Shown here: positions 27,280-35,234 of the stretch, piece by piece
Layout: each line of letters starts with the position of its first letter
Numbering within the stretch: position 1 is the first letter of the stretch
Origin: Halodurantibacterium daqingensis
GTDB taxonomy: Bacteria; Pseudomonadota; Alphaproteobacteria; Rhodobacterales; Rhodobacteraceae
Length of the DNA: 64,000 nt
Direction of reading: 5' to 3'
Assembly: GCF_042666235.1 (NCBI RefSeq)
Contig: NZ_JBHTFQ010000005.1
Span: forward strand, 124,001-188,000
Translations under genes and position numbers: made by a program
Notes under the pieces: model-generated
The model's input: only the letters and a program-made list of their open reading frames with translations
Told to the model about the DNA's origin: nothing
The model's database searches: none

Positions 27280-27321
27280 AACATGATTCAGAAACGCAGG
27301 CAAACATGTATGAAACGCAGG
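27280..27321. repeat. Imperfect direct repeat upstream of tupB
   Basis: GAAACGCAGG occurs at 27291-27300 and again at 27312-27321, and each copy is preceded by AACATG at slightly different distance. The 21-bp spacing equals two helical turns, as expected for a protein-binding site on one face of the DNA. It is 30-70 bp before the tupB start, so it could be an operator for the tungstate operon. Confidence 0.4.
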
Positions 27322-28209
27322 ATAATGCATCAAAACAGCGTGGTGCGAGGCCGATTACCGAGGCCCGCGCCGCAGATCCCGGGCAGATGATGGTTGCTGT
27401 CGACCAAAAGCAGTCCCGACCGTCCCAAGGAGGAAGGAGGATCGGCTTTTCTTCCAAGAAGGCTCTTGCGGCTGCATCTTTGGGCAACCCGGACATCGGC
27501 CGATCACGCCGCCCGTAGCCGCGATATCCCGCCCCAGCCCGAACGAACGTCTTTCCCCAGTTGATGCATCGGGATGCGGCACCCCGCTCCGGCGGGTGAC
27601 CTGGATATGGCTGAAGCGCGCGGCATGATCAAACGGCGGTCCGACAACAGAGCGAACAGGCAATCCGCGCGATACTGCATGTCATTTCCACGGCTGCTCG
27701 GCGCATCCGTGGATACGGCCGCTTCGCCTGAGCGACCAACGATGGCGCCCGCTGGATCGCAACCGAAGGGGTTCTTCCTGTTCTTCCCATCAGACCGATT
27801 GGCTGGCCGCGAACGGGGCGCTGGCAGAGCGGGCGCGCAACCGGCGACAGTTCCGGGGCTGTCCCCCAGAACCGAGGGCGAAGCGCCCGTTCTTAATGCC
27901 GCCAAGCGGGGGTTTCCGAAGGGTCGATGGCTCCCCTGCCGGGTATCGGCCGCCACGCCGGCCCTTCGCCTGGACCAGAGGCCAGATGCGGTCGGTTCGC
28001 GCGCCAGGCGACGCTGCCGGGCATTCAGCGTTCCGATACCCCGGGCACTGACACGGCTCAAGCGCACCAGCCATGCGCCGAAGATCGGGGAGCTGCACGT
28101 CAGACCTGCCCGCGCGTGCCCGCCAGCTCGGTGCGCGACCGGGCGAATGATCGGAACATCTCGGCTTACTTCCGGTTGTCGGAGCGAAAAATCCTTACGG
28201 GAGAAAGAG
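27322..28209. other. Long intergenic region between tup operon and SDR operon
   Basis: Nearly 0.9 kb lie between divergent operons. The frame of the SDR gene happens to remain open back to about 27574, but the translation upstream of 28210 has no family resemblance and ordinary non-coding codon use. A purine stretch (AAGGAGGAAGGAGG near 27427) resembles a ribosome-binding site but leads into no convincing gene. I see no RNA gene or insertion sequence here. Confidence 0.45.
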
Positions 28210-29262
28210 ATGCCACAGAAGCTGAGAGACGCTGTCGTCGTCGTGACTGGCGCATCAAGCGGAATCGGGCGCGCGACGGCACGCATGTTCGCTGACCGCG
28301 GTGCGACGGTGGTGCTGGCCGCCCGCCGCGCCGAGGCGCTGGAAGAGGTCGCCACCGAATGCCGCAACGCCGGCGCGAACGCCCTGGTCGTGCCCACGGA
28401 TGTACGCGACGAAGATCAGGTGCGCCGGCTGTGTCAGGCCGCGGTGGAACAGTTCGGAAGGATTGACGTGTGGGTGAACAATGCGGGCGTCGCCATGTTC
28501 GGCCGCTTCGAGGAGATCCCCCGCGAAATCTTCGACAATGTGATCAAGACCAATCTGTTCGGCTATGTTCACGGCGCGCGGGCGGTGCTGCCGGTGTTTC
28601 GCGAACAGGGTCATGGGGTCCTGATCAACAACGCCTCGATGGTGTCCTATGTGGGTCAGCCCTATACCAGTGGCTATGTGGCGTCCAAGCACGCGATCCG
28701 CGGCCTGGGCGAAAGCCTGCGGATGGAACTGATGGACGCGCCCGACATCCATGTCTGCACGGTGATGCCCGCCACGATCGACACGCCGCTGTTCCATCAT
28801 GCCGCCAATTACACCGGCCGCGGTGCGAAGGGCATGGAGCCGATCTATCCGGCAGAGCTCTGCGCGGCGACGATCGTGCAGATGGCCGAACGCCCCATGC
28901 GCGAGGTCTTCGTCGGCAATTCCGGTCGGATGCTGGCCAGGATCCATGCGGTCGCGCCCGGCCTGACCGAGCGGCTCATGGCGCGGATGGTCGAGCGCAA
29001 TCACCTGCGCGATACGCCCGCCCCCCATAGCCCAGGCAATATCCTGGCACCCATGGCCGAATGGACCGGTGTCAGCGGCAACTGGCGCAACGAAGCCTCT
29101 GACGGACGGTCGGGTGCCCTGCGTCTGGGCCTTCTCGGGCTGGGGCTGGCAGGGGTCGCCTGCCTGGGGTGGCATCTTGTGCGGGAACGCAGGCCCGAGC
29201 CGCGCTGGCGCCGGGCGCTGCCACGTCAGCTGCGCTCCCGCCGGCGGCGTGGGTGGGTCTGA
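28210..29262 (+). CDS. SDR-family oxidoreductase with C-terminal membrane segment
   Basis: 350 residues. The Rossmann motif TGASSGIG (about residues 14-21), NNAG (about 90), catalytic Ser with YTSGYVASKHAIRG (YxxxK), and an NLFG segment identify a classical short-chain dehydrogenase. About 80 residues follow the usual end and include one hydrophobic helix (ALRLGLLGLGLAGVACLGWH) and a very basic tail, so the enzyme may be membrane-anchored. The ATG at 28210 has GGGAG upstream. The stop overlaps the start of the hydrolase gene by 1 bp. The substrate is unknown. Confidence 0.88.
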   Translation: MPQKLRDAVVVVTGASSGIGRATARMFADRGATVVLAARRAEALEEVATECRNAGANALVVPTDVRDEDQVRRLCQAAVEQFGRIDVWVNNAGVAMFGRFEEIPREIFDNVIKTNLFGYVHGARAVLPVFREQGHGVLINNASMVSYVGQPYTSGYVASKHAIRGLGESLRMELMDAPDIHVCTVMPATIDTPLFHHAANYTGRGAKGMEPIYPAELCAATIVQMAERPMREVFVGNSGRMLARIHAVAPGLTERLMARMVERNHLRDTPAPHSPGNILAPMAEWTGVSGNWRNEASDGRSGALRLGLLGLGLAGVACLGWHLVRERRPEPRWRRALPRQLRSRRRRGWV

Positions 29263-30071
29263 TGCGGCTCTGGCCCCGCGATGACAGCCACGAGGAGGGC
29301 GTGCGCTCCCAGTGGCACCGGCTGGAGGGGCTGCGCATCCATTCCCGCCGCTCGGATCAGCGGCCGCGGCATGCGGGGCCACCGATTGTCTGCGTCCATG
29401 GCCAGGTAGTCTCGAGCCGTTACATGACGCCGCTGATCCAGCGCATGGGCGCGCGCTTCCCCACCGTTGCGCCGGACCTGCCCGGCTTTGGCCGCAGCGA
29501 CAAGCCGAACAAGGTGCTGACAATCCGCGAGCTTGCCGATGTCCTGGCCCACTGGATGCGCGCCGCCCTGGGGCGGCCGGCTGTGCTTCTGGGCAATTCG
29601 CTTGGTTGCCAGATCGCGGTGGAATGCGCAGTTCGACATCCCGAAACGGTTCAGGCCCTGGTGCTGCAGGGGCCGACGGCCGATCCGCGGTTGCGAAGTC
29701 CGGGACGCGCGGCGCTTGCCAATACGCTCAATACCTTCCGCGAAAGCTCGGTCGGGATCGGGCCGCTTCTGGACTATCTGCAGGCAGGGCCGTGGCGGGC
29801 GATCCGCACCGCCCAATACCTGCTTGCCGACCGGATCGAGAAGAAACTGCCCCAGATCCATCAGCCCGCACTGGTTGTGCGCGGCGCCAAGGACCTGAAC
29901 GTAAGCCAGGGCTGGGCGGAAGAGGTCACGCGTCTGCTGCCGCGGGGCGAACTGCGTGTCATTCCCGGCGCGGCACATACGATGGTTGCGGTCGGCGCCC
30001 TGGAACTGGTGCGGGTCGCAACGCCATTTCTCCTCTCGCTGGACGAGAGGGCAGAGAAAGGAGCCTCATGA
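29262..30071 (+). CDS. Alpha/beta hydrolase
   Basis: The 269-residue hydrolase has the oxyanion segment VCVHGQVVSSRY, the DLPGFGRSDKPNK turn, a nucleophile elbow GNSLG (about residue 112) and a late histidine in PGAAHTM. Its start shares one base with the SDR stop (TGATG) and its end overlaps the next gene by ATGA. The three products are therefore likely to act together, for example oxidation or reduction followed by ester or C-C hydrolysis. The substrate is unknown. Confidence 0.87.
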   Translation: MRLWPRDDSHEEGVRSQWHRLEGLRIHSRRSDQRPRHAGPPIVCVHGQVVSSRYMTPLIQRMGARFPTVAPDLPGFGRSDKPNKVLTIRELADVLAHWMRAALGRPAVLLGNSLGCQIAVECAVRHPETVQALVLQGPTADPRLRSPGRAALANTLNTFRESSVGIGPLLDYLQAGPWRAIRTAQYLLADRIEKKLPQIHQPALVVRGAKDLNVSQGWAEEVTRLLPRGELRVIPGAAHTMVAVGALELVRVATPFLLSLDERAEKGAS

Positions 30072-31489
30072 TGCGGCCATTTCCGCCGTCCTATATCTCG
30101 AACTTCGATTCCGCTTCGGGCTTTCTGCGTGCCACGGCGCTTGCGCTCAAAGGCAAGGATTTTCCCGGCTGGGGCCTTGGCAGACCGGTCAAGAAGATCC
30201 TGCCGCTGGCCTCGCACCTGCCCGAATCCATACGCGAACTGATCTACGCGGGCGGTGGTCTGGGCGAGGGAATCGCGCCGTCGCAGACAGGCAAGGTCAG
30301 CGCCGAGCGGATTGCGGCATGGGTCACCGGGCTTTATCCGCGCCGCCCCTACCCCGGGGTGATGATCGGATCGTCAAACGGGGCGCTGACGCATCTTGCG
30401 ACGGCGCTGGGAATGCCCTGGTTGCCCCAGACGATGTTCGTGCCCGTGCGTCAGACAAATGTGCATCCCGACGATGCCATTCCCGGCCTCGACAGCCACC
30501 GCGAAGCCGGCGAGGCGCTGCTCGCCGCCAATCCGGAACTTCAGCTGCATCACATGCATGATCCGAACCAGGATCGACTGATGCTGCACACCATGACCTA
30601 TTTCCGGGTCAAGTGGCGTCGTCTCGCCGAGGCCTACAAGCAGTTCCTGCGCGACACGCTGTCACCCGGCGATCCGATCATCCTGATCGATTGCCAGCGG
30701 AAATGGCCCGTCACTAGGGTGTCGGACCGGTATTTCTTTCAGTTCGGCGCGCTCGGCGGCGCCTCGGAGAAGGATTTTTTCGAAGGCAGCCCCGCGGTGG
30801 CCGAGTATCTGGAGAAATACGGAAGCCATCGTCGCAAGTGGGAGCCGCCGGCCCCCGACCACACTGCGCCCGAGGCGGAATGGGGCTTCGAACCCGCCCT
30901 GCGCGCCGACCTCGAGGCTTTCGCGCGGGAACAGGGTCATCCGATCATCACCGTGAGTTTTGAGGAACCCGAGGATCTTTCGCCCCTGGTGGCCGAGTTC
31001 CACCGCAGCCTTTACCATGCGCGCGGCATGGCGGCAAACCGCCTGTTCGTCGAGAGCTTCCTCATGGTCGAGCCGCACTGGACGCTGCGCACCGGCTCGG
31101 TGCCCTACTGGATGAAGTTCAACATGCAGCCCTCGCTCGAGGCGCTGGAACGATATCTGAACGGGGCCGAACGCTACGAGGACATTCACCTGACACTGTT
31201 CCAGCACGGCGTCGATTGCGTGGGCCTGCCTCCGATCGACGACTGGCGGCGTCTGATCGCCACGCATGCGTCGCGCCGCGGCGCGTTTCTTGGCTTTGAT
31301 CCCGATCTCTATCCCCGCGACTTCGGGGCGCTGGCAGGATATCAGGATGCGGTGCAACAGGACATCAAGGCACGCTATCCTCTTCCGGGGCCGGTGACGC
31401 TCGGGCAGTTCGGCAGCTTCATCGCCAGCCGTGGAGACGCGTTCGCGCCCCGGTGGGACGGTCTGCCAACCGAGGAGGACAGCAGGTGA
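30068..31489 (+). CDS. Conserved-looking protein of unknown function, third gene of SDR operon
   Basis: 473 residues that I do not recognise as a named family. There is no signal peptide and no clear transmembrane helix. A segment near residue 100 (YPGVMIGSSNGALTHLATAL) resembles a nucleotide- or substrate-binding turn with a GxSxG-like GSSNG. The middle is rich in His, Trp and Asp (HHMHDPNQDRLMLHTMTY). Codon use and coupling to the hydrolase (ATGA overlap; a second ATG follows at once) show a real gene. The association with an SDR and a hydrolase suggests an enzyme or carrier in the same pathway. Confidence 0.72.
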   Translation: MMRPFPPSYISNFDSASGFLRATALALKGKDFPGWGLGRPVKKILPLASHLPESIRELIYAGGGLGEGIAPSQTGKVSAERIAAWVTGLYPRRPYPGVMIGSSNGALTHLATALGMPWLPQTMFVPVRQTNVHPDDAIPGLDSHREAGEALLAANPELQLHHMHDPNQDRLMLHTMTYFRVKWRRLAEAYKQFLRDTLSPGDPIILIDCQRKWPVTRVSDRYFFQFGALGGASEKDFFEGSPAVAEYLEKYGSHRRKWEPPAPDHTAPEAEWGFEPALRADLEAFAREQGHPIITVSFEEPEDLSPLVAEFHRSLYHARGMAANRLFVESFLMVEPHWTLRTGSVPYWMKFNMQPSLEALERYLNGAERYEDIHLTLFQHGVDCVGLPPIDDWRRLIATHASRRGAFLGFDPDLYPRDFGALAGYQDAVQQDIKARYPLPGPVTLGQFGSFIASRGDAFAPRWDGLPTEEDSR

Positions 31490-31555
31490 CGCAGCCTCAG
31501 CCGGTGCCAATCGTGCCCCATTTGCATTGGCTCGCAACTCGGCCCCCCGCGCGCC

Positions 31556-31760
31556 TCAGGTCGGGCGCATCCTGCCACTGGTGACTGCACCGAAGCGGCC
31601 TTCCTCTGCGAGCATGAACCGCCGCCGAAGACCGGTTCGGCGCTACGCCGTTGCGGCGCGGCAGGTCCGTGGCCGGTCGGCCAGCGCCTTTTCAACAATC
31701 CGCAGCTTGTCGGCGGCCGTGGTTCACCTGGCGTAACAACGTGGTTCACCTGGCGTAATA
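31556..31760 (-). pseudogene. Decayed IS3-type transposase OrfA fragment
   Basis: Read on the minus strand, three frames together give an OrfA-like helix-turn-helix: TTAADKLRIVEKALADR (about 31720-31673), then RRNGVAPNR (31658-31632), then RRFMLAEEGRFGAVTSG (about 31621-31568). The typical order in IS3-family OrfA is KLRIVE, ARRNGxAPN, WRRLMxEG. A TGA stands where TGG (Trp) is expected before the first block, frameshifts separate the blocks, and no orfB follows. It is therefore an inactive scar. The family assignment is from memory of the motif, not from a search. Confidence 0.5.
31718..31758. repeat. Two 19-bp direct repeats, period 22 bp
   Basis: CGTGGTTCACCTGGCGTAA occurs exactly at 31718-31736 and 31740-31758, separated by 3 bp. 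The copies lie at the N-terminal side of the transposase remnant and probably arose by local duplication during its decay. A regulatory role for the chemoreceptor gene 90 bp downstream cannot be excluded. Confidence 0.7.
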
Positions 31761-31782
31761 AACAGCAGGCCTCGGGCGAAAC

Positions 31783-31797
31783 CTAACTGAATCTTAG
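31783..31797. promoter_or_regulatory. CtrA-like box or dyad upstream of chemoreceptor gene
   Basis: CTAA-N7-TTAG, within the perfect dyad CCTAA-N7-TTAGG at 31782-31798, lies 49 bp before the start codon. The spacing matches the CtrA full site TTAA-N7-TTAA, with one mismatch in each half. CtrA controls motility genes in Rhodobacterales, so the position makes sense, but the match is imperfect. Confidence 0.3.
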
Positions 31798-31846
31798 GAT
31801 TTCAAAGCGACCGTCTCCGCAGCATGCAAGGAGATGAGGCACCCAG

Positions 31847-34033
31847 ATGCGGAACATATCGATCAGACTCAAGATACTCGGCGGTTTTGGGGGGATGGTC
31901 ATACTGCTGACGGTGCTCGCCGTCACCGCCTTTGGCGGCGTGAACCGGATCACCGAGACCTTCCAGGATTATCGGACGGCCGCACGGGAGTCGGCGATCG
32001 CGAAGGAAATGTCGCTGGGATTGGCGCAGATGCGCTTCCGGCTGGTCTACTGGATGGCCACACGCAGCCCCGGGCAGATCGACCAGTTCGCCGCCGAATC
32101 GGCGAAACTGGTCGAAATCACGGAGCGTGCGCACGACATCCTTCTCAGGCCCGATCAGCAAGGTCAGCTTGCCGATATCGAGCGCAAGGTGGCGGCCTAT
32201 ATGGATGGCTTTGACCGGATGGTTGCCCAGCATTCCGCCGCGACGGAAGCGATTGCCCGCCTTGCAGCGCTGGAACGGCCGATGCAGGAAACGGCAATGG
32301 CGATCCTGACCGCAGGAGCCGGGGACGGCGATACCCAACTGGTTCTGAGCGGCGGCGAACTTCTGGACAAGGTGCTCGAAGCCCGGGTTCTGACCGAGAG
32401 ATTCGCCCAGGATGTCGATCCGGCAAAGATCGAACAGATCCAGTCGACGCTCGCCTTGGCAGACGAGTTGAACGAAGCCTTGCACAACAGCACGGCGAGC
32501 CCGCTTCGGCGGTCGCTTTCGCAGCAGCTGCGTGACCTCATCTCGAACTACCGCAGCGAATCCGACAATCTGGCTACGGCGCTGTTCGCACGTGAAACGA
32601 CCTTCCGGCAGGATCTTGTGCCACTTGGGCCCGAACTGAACGAAATATTCTCGGCTGTTGCCGGGGCCGCCGATGACGCCCGCGACCGGCTCGGTGCCCT
32701 GGGGCTTGACCAGTCGGGCCAAACGGTCCGTCTGGTGGTGGGTATTGCAGCGGCCTGCATCTTTTCCGGCATCCTGCTGGGCTGGTGGCTGGGGCAGCGC
32801 ATCTCCAACGGCGTCACGGGCGTATCCACCGCAATGAGCAGCATCGCGCAGCGCAAGTTCGAAACGGTGGTTCCCGGCGTGGATCATGGCGACGAGATCG
32901 GTGTGATCGCTCGCAATCTGTCGGAATTCCGGGACCAGCTTGCCGAGGCGGCGCGCCAGCAGGCGGGTCAGCGGCAACGGCAGATCGAGCAGGAACGCGT
33001 GGTTCGCGACCTGACCCAGGGGCTGGAGCGGCTGGCCGAAGGCGACCTGACCCAGAAGATCGACAGCCCGCCGGCAAACCCCTTCCCGTCGGATTACGAG
33101 CAGTTGCGTCAGACGTTCAATGGCCTGGTCGACAGTTTGAACGACATGGTTCTTGCCATCTCGGAAAGCGCGGGCGGCGTGCGCGGCGGGGCGACCGAAA
33201 TCGCCCAGGTCGCACAGGATCTGTCCTCGCGCGCGGAAACCCAGGCGGCCACGCTTGAACAATCGGCGGCCTCGCTCAACGAGCTGACCGAAAGCGTGCG
33301 GGCGACGGCCAGCAAGGCCGCCCAGGCGAGCCAGGCCACACTTGAGAACAAGCGTGAAGCGGAAGCCGGCGGCGCGATTGTGCGCGAAGCGGTCGCCGCC
33401 ATGCGGCAGATCGAGAAAAGCTCGGATCAGATTACCCGGATCATCGGTGTGATCGACGACATCAGCTTCCAGACCAATCTGCTTGCGCTCAATGCCGGGG
33501 TCGAGGCCGCCCGCGCGGGGGACGCAGGACGAGGATTTGCTGTCGTCGCTTCCGAGGTTCGGGCGCTCGCGCAACGCGCCTCGGACTCGGCGCGCGAAAT
33601 CAAGGCGCTCATTTCGGAAAGTTCGCAGCAGGTCGAGGAAGGCAGCGCCCTTGTCGGAAAGACCGGCGCAAGCCTCGAAGACATCCTGCGCAAGGTTTCG
33701 GAGGTGTCGACCCTGGTGGCCGAAATTGCCACTGCTGCCAACGATCAGGCCCGCGGCCTGACCGAGATCAACACCGGTGTGAACCAGATCGACGTGGCAA
33801 CGCAGCAGAACGCGGCCGTCGCCGAGCAGAGTACGGCAGCTGCCACCTCCCTTCTGTCGGAGGCCGAGCAGTTGAACGATACCCTCGCACGGTTCCGGGT
33901 GGCCGAGACCCGGCCGAAGGTGCCGACAACTGCGTCGCGGCCCGATGGGCGTGCTGCGGCTGCCCCGGCGCAACGCCCCGCCCCGGCCCGAAAGGCGTCT
34001 GTGGCAGGTGCCGGATCCTGGGAATCATTCTGA
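31847..34033 (+). CDS. Methyl-accepting chemotaxis protein with CheR-tether pentapeptide
   Basis: 728 residues. A first transmembrane helix (about 10-32, ILGGFGGMVILLTVLAVTAF) is followed by a helical periplasmic sensor of about 260 residues, a second helix (about 295-318), HAMP domains with a spacer (about 318-450) and a signalling domain whose hairpin tip reads DDISFQTNLLALNAGVEAAR near 537. The protein ends in SWESF, a WxxF-type pentapeptide like the CheR/CheB docking tail of enteric receptors. The sensor resembles four-helix bundle types; the ligand is unknown. AAGGAG lies upstream of the ATG. Confidence 0.92.
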   Translation: MRNISIRLKILGGFGGMVILLTVLAVTAFGGVNRITETFQDYRTAARESAIAKEMSLGLAQMRFRLVYWMATRSPGQIDQFAAESAKLVEITERAHDILLRPDQQGQLADIERKVAAYMDGFDRMVAQHSAATEAIARLAALERPMQETAMAILTAGAGDGDTQLVLSGGELLDKVLEARVLTERFAQDVDPAKIEQIQSTLALADELNEALHNSTASPLRRSLSQQLRDLISNYRSESDNLATALFARETTFRQDLVPLGPELNEIFSAVAGAADDARDRLGALGLDQSGQTVRLVVGIAAACIFSGILLGWWLGQRISNGVTGVSTAMSSIAQRKFETVVPGVDHGDEIGVIARNLSEFRDQLAEAARQQAGQRQRQIEQERVVRDLTQGLERLAEGDLTQKIDSPPANPFPSDYEQLRQTFNGLVDSLNDMVLAISESAGGVRGGATEIAQVAQDLSSRAETQAATLEQSAASLNELTESVRATASKAAQASQATLENKREAEAGGAIVREAVAAMRQIEKSSDQITRIIGVIDDISFQTNLLALNAGVEAARAGDAGRGFAVVASEVRALAQRASDSAREIKALISESSQQVEEGSALVGKTGASLEDILRKVSEVSTLVAEIATAANDQARGLTEINTGVNQIDVATQQNAAVAEQSTAAATSLLSEAEQLNDTLARFRVAETRPKVPTTASRPDGRAAAAPAQRPAPARKASVAGAGSWESF

Positions 34034-34085
34034 GCTGCCGCGCAGATGCAGACCGGGCGCCCGTGCCCTATCCCATCGATGACAG

Positions 34086-34109
34086 CCGCGCCGCCGCAGG
34101 GCGGCGCGG
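34086..34109. terminator. Bidirectional hairpin terminator between convergent genes
   Basis: CCGCGCCGCC and GGCGGCGCGG form a perfect 10-bp GC stem around a GCAG tetraloop. Three more pairs (CAG with TTG, one of them G-U) can extend it. It lies between the ends of the chemoreceptor gene (+) and the DUF305 gene (-), 50 bp and 35 bp away, the usual place for a shared terminator. There is no long T-run. Confidence 0.7.
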
Positions 34110-34143
34110 TTGCCACATCAGCCCCTGGCGTCGCCGTCCCGTG

Positions 34144-34515
34144 TCATTGGTCGTGACGGGCCAGCCAGTCCTTCAGAAAGGCGATCTCGGCCTCCTGTGC
34201 CGCGATGATCTCTTCGGCCAGGGCGCGCAACTCCGGATCGTGGCCATGCGCAAGCACAATCTGCGCCATTGCTACCGCACCTTCATGGTGCGGGATCATG
34301 CCGCGCGCAAAGTCGATATCGGCGTCTCCGGAATAATCGATCTCCATGTCCGCATGCATTCGCGCATTAGCCGCGGCGAAGGCCTCGGTCGAGGGGCTGG
34401 TCGTTCCGGGTTGCCCATGATGCGCATGCCCGTGGCCCGGCGTCTGACCACTTGCCGCGCTGGCCAGGGCAAGAAGCGTTGCGGATGCAACAGCGGCTAT
34501 AAATCGGTTCGGCAT
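34144..34515 (-). CDS. DUF305 (CopM-like) periplasmic metal-binding protein
   Basis: The 123-residue protein has a signal peptide (MPNRFIAAVASATLLALASA) and then a His-rich stretch (GHGHAHHG). The DUF305 core follows with ARMHADMEIDYSGDADIDF, RGMIPHHEGAVAMAQ and a C-terminal IIAAQEAEIAFLKDWL helix. Members such as CopM bind copper through Met and His in the periplasm. It sits 10 bp after a copper chaperone gene under a CueR-type promoter, supporting a copper role. Confidence 0.87.
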   Translation of the reverse strand: MPNRFIAAVASATLLALASAASGQTPGHGHAHHGQPGTTSPSTEAFAAANARMHADMEIDYSGDADIDFARGMIPHHEGAVAMAQIVLAHGHDPELRALAEEIIAAQEAEIAFLKDWLARHDQ

Positions 34516-34525
34516 AGAATTCTCC

Positions 34526-34732
34526 TTATTTGACGGATCGGTCGCTGGTCGCCTCGTAACCTTCCTCGCGGATCACAGCGAGAACCGCGGCCTCGTCATC
34601 CGCGCCCTCAACCCGCACCCGCCCCGCATCACGATCAATGGTGACCGTTGCGGACGGCGCATGGGTGAGGATCGCAGTGCGGATTGCCGCTTCACAATGT
34701 CCGCATGTCATGCCTGTTACATGAAATTCCAT
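34526..34732 (-). CDS. Heavy-metal-associated (CopZ-like) copper chaperone
   Basis: A 68-residue single HMA domain with the metal-binding MTCGHC (Cys10 and Cys13) and a typical babbab length. It would carry Cu(I) in the cytoplasm to the CopA ATPase encoded just upstream in the same direction. The ATG at 34732 is chosen because AAGGAG stands 7 bp before it; an in-frame ATG 15 bp earlier would overlap that site. A CueR-type promoter is at 34771-34801. Confidence 0.88.
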   Translation of the reverse strand: MEFHVTGMTCGHCEAAIRTAILTHAPSATVTIDRDAGRVRVEGADDEAAVLAVIREEGYEATSDRSVK

Positions 34733-34770
34733 CGAAGCTCCTTTCAACGCCGGGCGAATCCAGCCTGGCC

Positions 34771-34801
34771 GTTGTGAATGTTCCAGTCACTGGAAGGTCA
34801 A
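34771..34801 (-). promoter_or_regulatory. CueR-type promoter for copper chaperone and DUF305 genes
   Basis: On the minus strand TTGACC (-35, 34801-34796) is followed after 19 bp by CACAAC. The spacer contains the dyad ACCTTCCAGTGACTGGAACA (34779-34798). An over-long 19-bp spacer holding a CCTTCC/GGAA dyad is the hallmark of MerR-family copper promoters. It almost repeats the sequence in front of copA. Confidence 0.75.
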
Positions 34802-34814
34802 GTGCCCGAGAGCT

Positions 34815-35234
34815 TTACGGCGGCAGCTTCCCGGCCGGAAGCGAGGCGCGTTTTCCGGCAAGATCGGCGAGGATCGGGCAGTCGGGTCGCTTGTCACCGG
34901 CGCAGGCAGCGACGAGCTGCGACAGCGTGGCCTGCAGGCTTTGCAGTTCGGCGATCTTGGCCGCGATCCTGTCAAGATGCGTCCGGGCCAGCCGTTTGAC
35001 ATCCTCGCTCGCGCGGGAATCATCGGCATAAAGCTCAAGCAGGGCGCGGCATTCCTCGATGCTGAACCCCAGCGCGCGCGCACGGCCCAGAAACGCGAGC
35101 TTGTGAACGTCGTTCTCCCGAAAGACGCGATAGCCGTTCATGTCGCGCAGGGGCCGGACCAGGCCGATATCCTCGTAATAGCGGATTGTCTTTGCGGGAA
35201 GGCCAGAAACCTGCGCGGCGCGCTTGATGTTCAT
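34815..35234 (-). CDS. cueR: CueR-type MerR-family copper-responsive regulator
   Basis: 139 residues. The N-terminal helix-turn-helix (MNIKRAAQVSGLPAKTIRYYEDIGLV) and the YRVFRENDVHKLAFLGRARALGFS wing are MerR-type. In the metal loop, Cys111 and Cys119 are separated by seven residues (CAGDKRPDC), as in CueR sensors of monovalent copper. Its ATG overlaps the copA stop (ATGA), so it is made with the ATPase. Two matching operators lie at 34779-34798 and 37759-37779. Confidence 0.9.
   Translation of the reverse strand: MNIKRAAQVSGLPAKTIRYYEDIGLVRPLRDMNGYRVFRENDVHKLAFLGRARALGFSIEECRALLELYADDSRASEDVKRLARTHLDRIAAKIAELQSLQATLSQLVAACAGDKRPDCPILADLAGKRASLPAGKLPP

Larger units (their letters stand above)
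31490..31846. other. Intergenic region with IS remnant, SDR operon to chemoreceptor
   Basis: These 357 bp hold the decayed transposase orfA (minus strand, 31556-31760), a 19-bp direct repeat inside it, and the chemoreceptor promoter region (about 31760-31846), which includes a CCTAA/TTAGG dyad and the ribosome-binding site AAGGAG before 31847. Confidence 0.55.

Noticed and set aside
27574..28209. N-terminal extension of the SDR gene
   Set aside because: The frame is open, but the normal SDR N-terminus starts at 28210 with a ribosome-binding site just upstream, and the extension has no resemblance to any domain.
28210..31489. Possible polyhydroxyalkanoate or quorum-quenching operon
   Set aside because: The SDR and hydrolase are too generic, and no phasin, synthase or lactonase signature was seen in the third protein, so no pathway is assigned.
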